Assembly: GCA_008921705.1 (NCBI GenBank)
Contig: VFFE01007859.1
Coordinates: 2,842,266-2,906,265 of the forward strand
Reading direction: 5' to 3'
Length of the DNA: 64,000 nt
From: Burhinus oedicnemus
Taxonomy: Eukaryota; Chordata; Aves; Charadriiformes; Burhinidae
Numbering within the stretch: the first letter of the stretch is position 1; each line of letters starts with the position of its first letter. Under the pieces are notes generated by a model, which did no database searches, had not been told where the DNA came from, and saw only the letters and a list, made by a program, of their open reading frames with translations. The position numbers and the translations under genes were made by a program. Positions 25,021 to 36,805 of this stretch are shown piece after piece.

Positions 25021-26984
25021 GTAAAGTTGATTTAGGGAAGAGGAGAAAGCAGATGTTATCTTGGTATACACTTAAGACCATACTGGATTATATATTAAGA
25101 AAAGATATATATTAAAGAAGTCAATATCAAAAAAACCCTTTCTGTCCACCTCTTCTCCTGCCCAGACATGCTGTGTACATCCATGTAGCTCAGTTGATCC
25201 TTCTCCTTTTACTCCAGCAGCTGTAAGGTTTGTCAGCCCTTTTGTGGCAATTACTTTAATTCCCTGGAATCAAAGCACCTGCCAGAGAAGTGGCTTGTTT
25301 TACAAAATCAAGGCCTATTGAAACATTTTAAGGAAAACAGTTGTCTCATTCTGTAAAGATACAGATCTTCTCTTGAGTCAAGGAGAGAAGATAAAGGGGA
25401 AAGTTTGACATTTGACTTCAGTCTGGAATGCAGATAAAGGCTTGAAATATAAACTCCAAGGTGAACAGACTTGATTAAGATATCATTTTAAACTACTGTC
25501 CTTCTTTTCCTTATTTATTTGTAACTGTGAAAGAAAGACAAATAGCCTTATCTTTTCCATTGGACAAAAAAAAAATGCAAGCTAGCAGCTTTCGCTGAGA
25601 AAATCTGAGTGACTTTGATGGCTACCATGAAAGTGTGTTTGTCCGTTTGATCTTTTGTTGACTAACTGCAGGTTTGGGGATGTTACAATGCATGTTTACA
25701 TAATGTAGGCTAACTGCAAAGCCTCACCTTGGGTGAAAAGACACAGCTGGTTTTAAAAGCAAACTAAGTCAGGATACAAATAAAAAGAAGTTACACGACA
25801 AGTTATGAAATTTCAAAGGTAACGCATGGGTTATACGGTCAGCATACATGAAGACAAAAAGACTGTACACCATCAGAAAAGAGTGCAAATAAACTGGATT
25901 TGATGGGATCCCTTGTAGTTCAAAGCCAACTGAGTGTTCAGTATAAAGCCAAAAAGCATTCCCTTTGAGGGTTATTTGTTAAAGAGAAAAGCTAATTAAA
26001 ATATCACTATGTAAGTCCTAGACTAATCCTTCTCCTCAGGAAAATTTGCTTACAGTTCCTTTCTTGTTGCACTGTCCCAGACCCAGCCTGCTCCCACCAG
26101 CTAGATTTTCTAATGCTGGTGCTGGGACTGAAATCATTTGTGCCCTGGGAAGTAACCAGCTAATCACTAGTATCTGTCACCTGGATGCATGCAATTAAAG
26201 TGTCCGGCCACCCTGTGCCACCACTGTGTTTAGCTATGAGCAACAATACAGTAACACGGATGGTGGGCTGAATTCACAGAAGAGTCATATGGCATTATAG
26301 CAGATGACCATAAGATGCTTTTGCTGCTTCAAGGAGGTCAGACTCCTGGCCTAACTGGTGCACATGGACCTGTAGGCACCCAAGAACTGGATTCACAGGA
26401 GCCAGAAATATAATTGAAGTAAAACTTCTAACAGAAGAAAGCACTCGGGACTGAGACAGACCTTAAACCTTGCCACAATAGTCTCTGTAACTCTGTCTGT
26501 AAAGAGACAAAACTCTTAACTGAGCATCTCCAAGGTGGTTTCTACAATAGCAAGCAATGTTGCAGAAAAGTATTGAATGGGTATCTCCAAGGGGTTGCTG
26601 CTGAGGTGTTTACATCCACACATGATGTGGTTCAGGGGGGTTATTTCCATTTATATGTAGTCTGGACTTCTACACAGAAAGGCCTCACCAGGCATGTGGA
26701 TTGAAGTAATGTCCAGAGGACGTAGTTTGGGACCCTCGCATCCCTGTAGGAGAACGTCTGCGGTCTGCTACAGCAGAAGTTTTTGGTTTGTCTCCCGCAA
26801 AAGGAATCTGGTGCACTAAGACTGTTCTGTAAACTGAGTAAACTCTGTGAACTCTGCGGTAAAGGGATTGATGGGGGGTTGCTTCAGAACTGCACAACTA
26901 CTCCAAACCAAAATACTAACAAAACATAGCCAAATTTTACAGAAAGAGGGAGGGGCCAGTCCACTTCTCTTTAAAGCACAGAAT
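25021..26984. other. Unique noncoding DNA, no gene seen
   Basis: AT-rich, with no convincing frames or repeats. A short AT-only stretch lies near 25090-25115. Confidence 0.55.
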
Positions 26985-27062
26985 GTCCCTTGAAACCACA
27001 GTGGTGAGGGCTCTTGCCAAGGACTATGAGTTCAAGTTGCCCCCCTGCCTGAGGTAAACCAT
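26985..27062 (+). repeat. Possible tRNA-derived SINE head remnant
   Basis: The block reads CACAGTGGTGAGGGCTCTTG, then a short spacer, then TGAGTTCAAGTTGCCCCCCT. This matches the order of a Pol III A-box-like and B-box-like pair (GTGGTTAGGGC ... GGTTCAAGTCC) as found in amniote MIR-type SINE heads. No acceptor-stem pairing or complete cloverleaf is visible, so it is not a tRNA gene. Low identity keeps the call tentative. Confidence 0.4.
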
Positions 27063-28154
27063 CTTAATATCCACTGCTTGACAATAAGTGCGGTTATCTC
27101 CATGCTTTGGTCATGCTTTGAACTGAAAATCAGTTCAAGCCGTTATACTTCATATCAGCTGTAACGCATTGTTGTTAATTCTTGGACAGCTGATGCCCAG
27201 GAAGAGCACCTAATGGGCCAATAGGTCTGCTTGACGGCTTTCAATTAACCACATCCTTTTGAAGATGCAACCTTTTCCATTCACTCCAGAAGACCTTTGG
27301 ACTCAGGCCTGGCTTGCTGAAATAACCAAGAGAAAATACACTGACTTTTGCAGTGTTGATTTTAAACCACAACTGCTGACTATATAGAATTTTATCATAA
27401 TTGGTAAAATCTTGTTTTTCAGTGTCTTTGTGCTATATTGAGTATTTTGGGGATATGAACTGTATGTTGGTCTATTCATAAAAAAACACAATAAAAAAAC
27501 ACAATAAAATTTTACTCTGTTCTTTGGAGGAAAAGTGAGATTTAAAAGACCCTGTGCGGTTTGACGGTGATTCATCCTGAAAACTTGTTATGCAAGTGGT
27601 GACAAATTATGCTGGTAAACAGAGAAGAGACAAAGAACAGTTTTCCAGTTGTGAAGAAGGTTATTTTCAAATTTACTGTATGAAAATGAATGCAGCGCTC
27701 TTAGCCAAATGGAGATGGCTCCCCTCCAGCTGAAACATCCATTAAACTCCATGTAGACACTGTCTTGTTTGTTTTTGGGGAACACCATCTAGGAGCTTGT
27801 CAGAACGAGAACTACATAGGTCATTCTAAAATTTCACCTTGAACTGTGGTTAATACAGGTTACCCCTTTTCAGGATGCTCTGAAGAAATTCAAGTATTTT
27901 ATTATTTTTTTTCAACCTCAAAGGATAGCAAAAGCAGGTGTTGTAGAGAAGGGTGCTATTAGTGGAGACATGCACACAGTTCTGTGTTTCTGACATTCCC
28001 AAGACAGCAAAGGGTGTATATGGAGGGTATGAAGGGACAGGTGAGAGGGCAGAATATGCAAAAGCTTTTTAATGAGCACTGGGTTCTGTTTCACTGAAGG
28101 ACTGAATTTAAACGGTACTCAGACAATTTTTTGGCAAGATGATAGTTGTTATCT
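27063..28154. other. Unique noncoding DNA, no gene seen
   Basis: Contains a tiny direct repeat, AAAAAACACAATAAA twice, near 27479-27507. No gene or transposon was recognised. Confidence 0.55.
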
Positions 28155-28590
28155 TCACAGAATCACAGGAGTTGGAAGGGATCTCTGGAGATCATATAGT
28201 CCAAAGCCCCTGCCAGAGCAGATTCACCTAGAGCAGGTTGCACAGGATGGTCTCCAGGCGCGGTTTGAATGTCTGCAGAGTCAGAGACTCCACCACCTCT
28301 CTGGGCAGCCTGTTCCAGGGCTCTGCCACCCTCAAAGGAAAGAAGTTCCTCCTCATGTTTAGATGGAACTTCCTATGTTCAAGTTTGTGCCCATTACCTC
28401 TTGTCCTGTCACTGGGCACCACTGCAAAAAGACTGGTCCCGTCCTCCTGGCACCCTCCCTTTAAGTATTTATAAGCATTGATAAGATCCCCCCTCAATCT
28501 TCTCCAGACTAAGAAGACCCAAGTCCCTCAGCCTTTCCTCATAAGAGAGATGTTCCAGCCCCCTAATCATCTTTGTAGCCCTTTACTCTT
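28155..28590 (-). mobile_element. CR1 LINE, 5'-truncated, with intact ORF2 C-terminus
   Basis: Starts with a one-to-two-unit (CACAGAAT) tail, then antisense CR1 3' sequence. The minus-strand frame 28497-28228 encodes 89 residues ending in the characteristic CR1 ORF2 C-terminal motif, with [20 protein letters not shown] and [11 protein letters not shown] visible. Just upstream of this frame (about 28500) the reading frame shifts, consistent with a small deletion in the block before [14 protein letters not shown]. The copy is therefore a dead fragment. The remaining sequence (to about 28590) still matches CR1 but in another frame. It shares NFFPLRVAE with the copy at 52326, so the two are the same subfamily. 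Confidence 0.95.
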
Positions 28591-31500
28591 GTTGAGTAAA
28601 CACTTGAAGGAGTAGTTAAATCAATGGGAATACATTTGACATCACTGTGAGATGTCTCAGCGTTCCCTACAGCCACACTGATGAACAAGTGCAAAATGAA
28701 GACTCAGCGAAACCACTGAGTATTTAGTTAAGCTAACTACGTGATATAGATAATTTGGAATTGAAGAATGAGGAGTAGTCCCCAGAAATCTTTAAATAAT
28801 GAGGGAACCTGCAAAAGAGGTCTGTTAAATACAGATAATTTCCTTACTGTGTCGGATTTTTTTTAATATTAACTCTTCAACAGAGTCATAGCTCTCTTCA
28901 AGACAATTCAGAGAGCTGTGGCTCTGCTTTGCCATTGCTACGCCTGGCTAAAAGTGGAAAATACACCTTACTGTGAGCAAGGATTTCTCTGAATAAACAC
29001 ATTTGTTTGAATTCGCTCCCATCTATAACTAGCTTTCATGGTGAAAATACATTTTATTTTCATGAAACAAAGTGTTAGTGCCTCAGGGATAATGACAGTT
29101 TTCAGATTACATTTCATAATTCAGTCTGCAGTAGACTGGCTTTGACTGTGAGGACCGTCGTGGGGACCATTGCTGTCTCCATAGCCTGTGGGCTCTCTCC
29201 TCTGGGCAGCAACTATTTATTCAGCTTCCAAAATAAGCGAGGAAGGAAGAGATGGGGCCAGTGCTCCGGAGCTGAAAATGTCCAACTGATGGATTGTGAA
29301 CAGAGGAACTAATTTCTGCCTATAGGTCTCGCTGGATTTCCAGCTTGCTGCCTTGCCTAAAACATAATACAGTCTTAGCAATTGCAAAAAATGCATCAGA
29401 AAACACTGTTTAAATTAGGCTGTTACGGCTTTAAAAGTAAAACATATCTTACACTAATTCAGCTGCAGTCTCCTGTTCCCTCGCAAAGCACAGAGTATGC
29501 AAGGGCTCTGATACCCGTTTTTCTTAGATTTACCCCAAAACACTCCCACTGATACCAGTAAATTTACAGTGATGAGCATCTGTTTTAATGGCCTGAACCA
29601 ATGCCCATTCGAATCATTGAGGAAACTCTCCTGACTTCAGTGAGCTCTGGTATAAGCCTAAGAGAGACATCATGGGAGTTCCTGAGCCTTTTAGGTGTTA
29701 TTTACAGTGGTCTGCTGCTAGAGGAGCACTAAATCACAAAGTTATTTGCTGGGAATTTAAATGGCAATCTGCTATGCTGCTGCTACAGCTACAATACCTT
29801 TTCTTTTGCAGTGATTCATGACAGGTTAAGGGAGCATATGTAATGGAAATATGCTTTATTGTGTTCTATCACTTGTCAAGTCTTATAAACACAACATTTT
29901 TATTTTGTGGTATTCTCACTTTATTTTGACTGATGTCTATATGCAGAACTGGTGAAAGTATATCTTTATATACAAAAAATATCACCAGATGCCCCCCTCA
30001 TCTTAAAATCAAGTATATTTTTCATTTAAAGGCTGAACCTGCTTACCTCTCTCAGCCTCAGTAGCTCTGGGAATTTTGCTTGAGAAAGAAATGCAGCACA
30101 AGCCTTTTCCAGGTTCCAGTGGCCAGACTGCTATGGAACATGAAAGGAGCAATCAGCCTTGCAAAAGGGTTTGTGTAACTACAAAAAGGGCCAGGCTTAG
30201 GCTCCAAGAACAGAAATCTTCCATCCATGGGATGTTTACACACCACTCTTGCTGTGCTGCCACTCCTCAAGCCTTTTTCAGAACCCTCCCGTGTTTTCCA
30301 AAGCATCTTTCACTCCCAAGCCCAAGCCCCAGGACATTGTTTCCTGACCCTGTACTTGCAGTTGCATTTCCAAGTGGACAAAGTTACCACAAGCTGATCT
30401 TCAGGCAAGGCTTGCTCAGTCCTTTTGTTACCTGTCTAATCTAGACAGGAAGCATGTTTCGGTACTGTTCCCTGGTCTGAAAGCTGGTGTGAAGGTCATC
30501 ATTGTCCAGGAACCCAGTGGGTAAAGGGAGTGAGGTAATGCATCTTGTCTGCCGGACATGGGCTGGCAGGCAGGATCTCTGCATGCTCTTCAGGACACCG
30601 CTGTGAACTCCACCAGCTTCACTTTTTTCTCAGAAAGTAGCAAGCTAATCCAAACTGAACTGGAGTATTGTGATTTAAAGGAGTCCCAGAGTGATGCACA
30701 GCCCTGCAAATGTATTGGAAAGACATTCGTTCAGCCCAGGGAGTGGGAGCAGTGGCCATTTACCTGTTACTTGTATTTCAGCCTGAGTTTATCCATGCCT
30801 TTGAGTGCATCTTCAGAGATGGGATCAGAGCAGCCCGGCCAACTGCCGCCTTGATCCCAAACGACTGTAGTGTTGTGGCACGTAGTGCCAGACCTGAGGA
30901 GCCATGGGTTGAGTTTTATCTGACTCAGTCCTCATCAACACACATAAGGGCTTCCAGGCTCCAGTAAAAGTTTGTGATTTTCATGGCTGTCTCTGCTGAG
31001 ATTCCCATATGGCAACACGAGCTATAGCATGGTTTATGTATTACCAGGTACAAATTGTGCTGTACCTTGGAGTCTGACTCGGCACAAAGTACCCCATGAT
31101 GATAACTGTCATCAGACACCTTCAGCACAGACTCTGGGTCCGACCTAATGCAAGACCTTGATCTGGAGTCACCCCACCAAGGAAATGGGCAAAAAAATCA
31201 GCCATTTTATTAAAAAAGGAAAAAGCAGCTTATTGTCAAACTCCAGGCCATGTGTAAAAGTTCAGACATAATTTCTTTCCTTACTGGTTTGCTTTCACCT
31301 GCCTCACATCAGCTACTCTTCCCCAGCTTTATGAAAAACTGGTGTCAGATATATCTGAAGTGGGGAAAAAAAAAGCCAGACAATCCCTTGTTAGCAGCCT
31401 TGTGGCTGTCAAACAGCCGGAGGATTGTCAGCTCCCTCTTGTGGGTAGAGGAGCACTAAACGGTACAGACTGGTGTTTCCGAGGCAGCTGCATATTCCAC

Positions 31501-34500
31501 GTCAGACCTGATTTATTGTGCGATGGTTTACCTTTGTGCATGACAGCGTCCACAAAGCATGAGAAGATATATGTGAGCCTACACATCTGAGCTGGCTTGC
31601 ACATCCCTGTGCATAAATATATCCACCATGGGCAAAGCAAGCGAAGCTCAGCCCTCAGCTTATTTGCAGAAAATCTGGTCTGTTCCACCCTTCTGGTTTT
31701 GGGCAGATCATCTGTTTTAGTTTGCTTGCTTTTAAAACGCTTCTCAAGGATGGACAGTGGAGCAGAAGTGCCCCGATTGCTGCAGCCTCCATGGGTTCTG
31801 CCAGTTTTGCTGGGTGCTGCAGTGACGCTTTGCCCTAGCCCTGAGGGTGCCCTTACCCAGGCTGTGGGTAAGACCCAGCGTCAGAGCAGGAGCACGTGAG
31901 GATGGTCAGCTGGCAGTGTCACCCAGACAGCTCTGACAATGGCATCCAACGCTCCCTCAGCAAAGGGTCTGCTCAGCATTAAGCATCAGCTGGGATGGCA
32001 GCAATGGTGAGGTGCCTGCTAGCACTCAAACGTACCTCTTAGCAAGGAGTGGGAGCTCTATCTAGTATTACTTTGGTGGCTTCCAAATATACTATAGGTT
32101 TACCAAGAATGCTCAGTTTGGCTTCCTGTGGCTCAGAAATACCTGTGCATGCCCTTTGGCTCACCTAAAGCTGGATGAAGCTTTGTGGACACAGCTCATT
32201 TCTTCAGTGTGCAAACGGTGTTTGCTCACAGAAGATATTCCTGGGACACTCCCCCTTCTCCTGGTGGTGTTATATCCAAACTCTTTTGATACTAATGATT
32301 ATACTTGGAAGCGATGGTCTATCTCTGAGCGCTTATAAAGTGCTGCTAACAGGATGGTGGGCTGGAGGCTGTCTAGTTTTGGGAATTCTGTTGGTTGTTG
32401 TAGGTCAAGGTGTGGTCTCCAAAGCCCCAGCTGGTCCTCCAAATTAGCTGATTATGTGAGTTAAATTTTGTGCTTTATTTGGAGCTGATAAAGCATACAG
32501 AAATCTAGATCACAATATACAAAATATTTTTCCAGGATGATTTTTCCATACAAACAGCTGATTTTATCACCTCTTGGGTGATCTTAATGGGAGTATCTGT
32601 CAACATCTACAATTCCCACAGCTTCCCAGAATCTAAGAGCACTTTTCATCTTGGGAAGCATAGAGCTAAGCGGTAAGTTCAGGGATGAGGAGGAGGGAAG
32701 AATGCCTTAGATCCCCTACTGCCACATATTAGAGAAAATTCAAGTTATTACAGCTCAGAATTATTGAATCATAGACTCCAAAAAGTTATAACCCCTAAAA
32801 TATTGAGAGTCCTAAAATAGAGATTTGTAGACTGAACTTTTACCATAGGTGTTCTGATTTTTCTTCCTTCTCAAATAAGGTGGTCAATTTGGGGGTAAGA
32901 TCTAACAAGGTGCGGACACCCTCTTGAATAAATGCTCTTAATTCCTAACACCGTGAGGGGAAATCAGGAGACACAGCAGTGTGCCTGAGGTGCCAAAGAT
33001 CTTCCAGAAGAAGGTCCGGATAAAGAAGAGGGAAAAAATCTCTTGGGAATCACTGCCATATATAATGGGATTTCAGGGTCTATAGCCTTTCATCATTATA
33101 ATGTGGATTTATGCTCAAAGCCTGCATTTGTATATGGTACAGCTCTTAAGCTAGGTAAGGAACGTGGTGCAAATGCTAATGACATATTTCTACTGAAGCA
33201 AAACTTAGACATAATGTTTCCCTGACAGGTGATCAAAACATCTCAGCAACTATCAAACTTTGTTTCCTACTGTCAGAAGTAATGGCGTTATCTAGACTGG
33301 GAGCTATTAACGCTATGTTATTGCACTGCCATTCACAGAGCCCAAGGGAGGATGTTTTTTTTTCTTAAATTGCAATCCGTCAGGCGTGAATGAAGATCTT
33401 TATCGGCCGAAAGATAACAGCTGATGTCTTCCCTCCTGCTCTCAGACAGGGAAAGTAATATCCTACATAATGGAACAAGGGAGCCGTAGTAGCTCCAGCA
33501 AGAATGAAGAGAGAAGGGAGTAGATTGTGTTTCAGGTGTAAGTGTTGAGCTATTATGTTTCATGGAGTAATGATGTCCTACCCTGTAACACAGAGTAGAA
33601 AGAGGCTTTTTATTCTGCCCTCGGGGGCACGGCAGGGCTGTAATCGCATTCCCATTGTGTGGGGGGATCAGTGGATGCAGAAGCCACAATCTGTTTTCCT
33701 ACTTCAACTTCTCTACCAGAAGGGGAAAAGTTAACACACTTGATAGTCAAGACAAGCCTTTTTGAATGTAGTATTTGTTTTGGCTGGTAGAAGTAGCCCC
33801 AGTTAACTAAAATGGCAGAGTTATTAAAGAGCCACAGGAATGGGGTGGGCAGGGCATGTCTTATTTCAGTCAAGGCTGGTTTTAGAATAACTGGCTCCTG
33901 GAGTGTTTATAGAGTGGTCTTTAATAATTTGTGCTTCTGGAGTGGGTGAAAATTATGCTTTTAACTTTCTGGGGATTCGCTGGAAGAGCTGCAGTCAATG
34001 GTACTGGTACTATTTGGCTCCCCATATCCCCAGCCCGGGAAACAGGCCTACAGCCCTGCTGCTGAATTTATCATTGTATTAGCAGTCATGGGGAAGCTGA
34101 AGAAACAATAAATTTGGACCATGACAAGTCAACACCAAGGGCCCTGCTTTGATCATGGCTCAGAGAGATGCACGTGGGATGGCTTTGGACTAGCTCAGGT
34201 GTCCTAGCAGTATCACCACAGCAGGCTGGAGGTCTGAGGGAGCTCGCAGTCTTGCTACTTTGCTTCCTAAGTAGGCTTTGATATCTTTCCTGAGCTGTGT
34301 GCTGCTATTGCTACATGGCTAAAGAAGAAGTGGACAGACAACTGATGTCAGAAAAGTCTCACAGGGTTCACACTGGTAAAGGAGAGAAGTGTGAATAACC
34401 TGTGTTATCAGAAAGGACTGTAGTGTATTAATGACATTTTTCTGCCTTTCCACTCCAAATATTGCCAAATGCCCAAAATACAATGAACATCTCTGCTGAA

Positions 34501-34760
34501 GCACCACTTGCATGTTCACACTCCAAGATCAAGTTGCACGGGTGCAACTACTGAAAGATTTTTTCTCTACTTGTGGTATCACTAGTGAATTCTTCCACTG
34601 AATAGATATCAAAGAGAAGGTTGTGGTTTTCCTCACAAAGGAAGTGATATAAGAATGAAAATCTGTTCTGCTCTTCCCCATAATATGATGAAAGGCTGAA
34701 GTCAGGTTAGCTCATTAGTTCAAAAGAGAAAGCTTTCTTTTTGCTCTCTGAAACACTTTA

Positions 34761-34811
34761 CAATTACCTTTTGCTGTAATTTACCTGTAAAATTACCTTT
34801 ACCTGTAATTT
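34761..34811. repeat. Two-copy imperfect direct repeat
   Basis: CAATTACCTTTTGCTGTAAT (34761-34780) recurs as AAATTACCTTTACCTGTAAT (34790-34809), both followed by TT. It is a local duplication with a period of about 29 bp. No function is evident. Confidence 0.6.
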
Positions 34812-35574
34812 GAGACCCCTGTTCACCCACCTACTCACTTACTAAAATGAGGCACAGTTAAATGCCTTTCTGAACAGGAATACAAAAACGTGTTTCTCTA
34901 AAAGTGGGAGAGCCAACAAGTCCAAGGTCATCTCACAGGGGTGAGAACAGCTATATCCTGCTTTGCAGGTTTTGGCCTTTCATCCATCTTTAACAAAGAC
35001 CTCAGAAAAACTACTTTGGATGATAAATATGATCTTAAGTAGACGTGGGAGAAATGTGCAGGCAGAGAGATTTCCTTCAAGGAGATGTAGAAACCTCTGC
35101 TACATTCTCCATGCAACTTTCTGTTGGTGCTACTGCAGAGGGTCCTTTTCCATTAAAATATCTTAAGATTATCCAGAGAAAATGGGGTGCATCCGGGATG
35201 ATCTCTGCAAGATGGATGCTCTCCAACTATCACCTGGTGGTACCTTCAGCCTGTTTGCACATAAATAAATGAGCAAAGACTGCAAGGTTGATGACAGAGG
35301 GTGCCACATGGCTCTTTCATCTATTTTTCGTGCCTGCTGTATTACTCTCACATGCACTATAGTCTAAATGGAGTGTAAAAAAAATTAAATCTATTTACAT
35401 TTAAAAATTCATCACCTTGACACTTTGGCAGATGGTTTTGGAGGCCACCTTTTATACCGTGCTTCTTAAAACTTGTTAGGTGCTGCTTCTTCTGTTTCAA
35501 CCCCTCCCACCCCGCTTTCACCCTCCATTCACTATCATTAACATTGTAGCTAAATTGCCAGACATATAAATGCT

Positions 35575-35905
35575 ATTTTCCATTAAGGTTGCCACGTTAC
35601 CAAATAAGTGCAAGTTTGAAGGAGGAACATGAATTTAATGCCAGTGAGACAGATGTTTCTGTTACGAGGAATTAGCACTCGCGGCTTCCTTTCTCTTGCT
35701 CAAAACAAACAGCAGTGTTGCTAGCACTTTTCTGTAATTACTATCTGCTTGCTCTGTAGATTCTTTGTGCTAAAACTTTTACACATTAGGGATTGTGTCA
35801 TTTTTCTGTTTTGGAACATTGTTTAACAGAGCAAAAAAGCTCGCTCGCCAGTAACTGCTTGTAATTTCTTAAATAAATAAATTAAATTAATTTCTTAAGT
35901 AAACT
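35575..35905. promoter_or_regulatory. Possible conserved noncoding element
   Basis: Repeat-free and AT-rich, ending in a near-symmetrical AT block with several TTAA/TAAT cores near 35867-35900 and a GCTCGCTCGCC CpG-bearing motif near 35840. The texture resembles vertebrate noncoding elements, but there is no direct evidence of conservation. It could be ordinary intronic DNA. Confidence 0.13.
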
Positions 35906-36128
35906 CTGTGCTCTTCAAAAAGGGACAAAAAGTCTTCTGAATCCAAAACGTTAGATGATCTAAAGTCTACGTAGCTGGAGGAGTCCACAGAGACATCCGG
36001 CAGATGTAGGCATCTGCTGTAGGGCAGCAGAATCACTTGCTGTCCTCCTTTGACTGTGCCAATGGCACTTCTGCCCGACCTGTAAAGGAAGCCTGAGTTC
36101 TTGATTCACACATAGAAGCCTACGTTAC

Positions 36129-36145
36129 ACACCTAAATTAGGTGT
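36129..36145. repeat. Short perfect inverted repeat
   Basis: ACACCTAAATTAGGTGT is an eight-base palindromic arm pair around a single A. Interspersed repeats in some reptile and bird genomes carry TTAGG...CCTAA ends, but no matching second terminus was found nearby, so the origin is unassigned. Confidence 0.55.
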
Positions 36146-36711
36146 CTTAACCCATGAGCCGACTTCCCCTTTCTGGAATTATTTGGCTACTTCAGTGAAG
36201 GGACTTTTGCAGAGCAGTAGGGTAATAAGACAACCACACAGGACCAGCGGAGGTGGCGAGGGATGTCCTGGAGACCTGCACCCTTCTGGGGTGGCAGCTG
36301 GAGACCAGCTGGGCAGTACAAGAGCATCTCAAGTAACACAAATGGCAAGGTTCTGGCAGTGGAATGGACTGCCAGGTGGCTACTGTCAGTGGGAAAAATT
36401 ACCCTCTGGAGGTGCCTGTCTCTGCTACGTATGGCTAGAGTCTAGATGGCTAGCTTAGATTAGACTTCCAGCTTTTAGCTGATTAAATGAATCTCACTTT
36501 ATGAAAAACTGGAGTGCTAATGGCTCGAATGCGTAATTTGTATTTGCATTGTAGAGCCACTTAGCAGCCCAGCCAAGATAGCTCCATTCTACTGGGACCT
36601 CCACAAATAAAAAATGAATGTTTTCTTTATCTAAACAAAAGCTTAAATACATTTTTATATGAATTTGCTCACTCAAGAGAAACAAGGAACCACTGTAGTC
36701 TTCATCCTAGA
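36146..36711. other. Unique noncoding DNA, no gene seen
   Basis: A GC-richer patch (36230-36450) gives overlapping 60- and 91-codon plus-strand frames with no recognised domain. Confidence 0.5.
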
Positions 36712-36805
36712 GATTCAGAACAGAAACAAGGGAGTGAAGTGATTTGCCTAGAGTGACATAGAAAACTTAGGACAGGAGAAAGAACTTCACGTGTTTTTCC
36801 TGTCC
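36712..36805 (-). repeat. Probable MIR/CORE-SINE remnant
   Basis: The plus strand reads GAAGTGATTTGCCTAGAGTG, followed by ACATAGAAAACTTAGGACAGG, the worn antisense MIR core order (gaagtgacttgcccaaggtcacacagcaa...). The downstream phrase TCCTGTCCTTGGTTCCATG fits the antisense 'aggagtcctgactccca' portion loosely. Boundaries are approximate. Confidence 0.5.

Larger units (their letters stand above)
28591..36128. other. Unique noncoding DNA, no gene seen
   Basis: Long repeat-poor stretch. Frames up to about 120 codons (30076-30444 plus; 33333-33689 minus) show no recognisable family and are overlapped by frames on the other strand. An acceptor-like CTTTTCTTTTGCAG near 29798-29811 has no partner donor of quality. 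A two-copy repeat and a possible conserved element inside it are listed separately. Confidence 0.5.

Noticed and set aside
26985..27062. Possible tRNA gene from the GAGTTCAAGTT box
   Set aside because: No pairing acceptor stem, anticodon stem or T-stem. Best explained as a SINE head remnant.
28072..28481. Plus-strand frames of 70-96 codons
   Set aside because: Antisense shadows of the CR1 at 28.2 kb. Similar shadows occur at 52152-52674.
32764..32815. AATCATAGACTCC phrase resembling a CR1 tail
   Set aside because: No CR1 body follows on either side, so it is probably chance.
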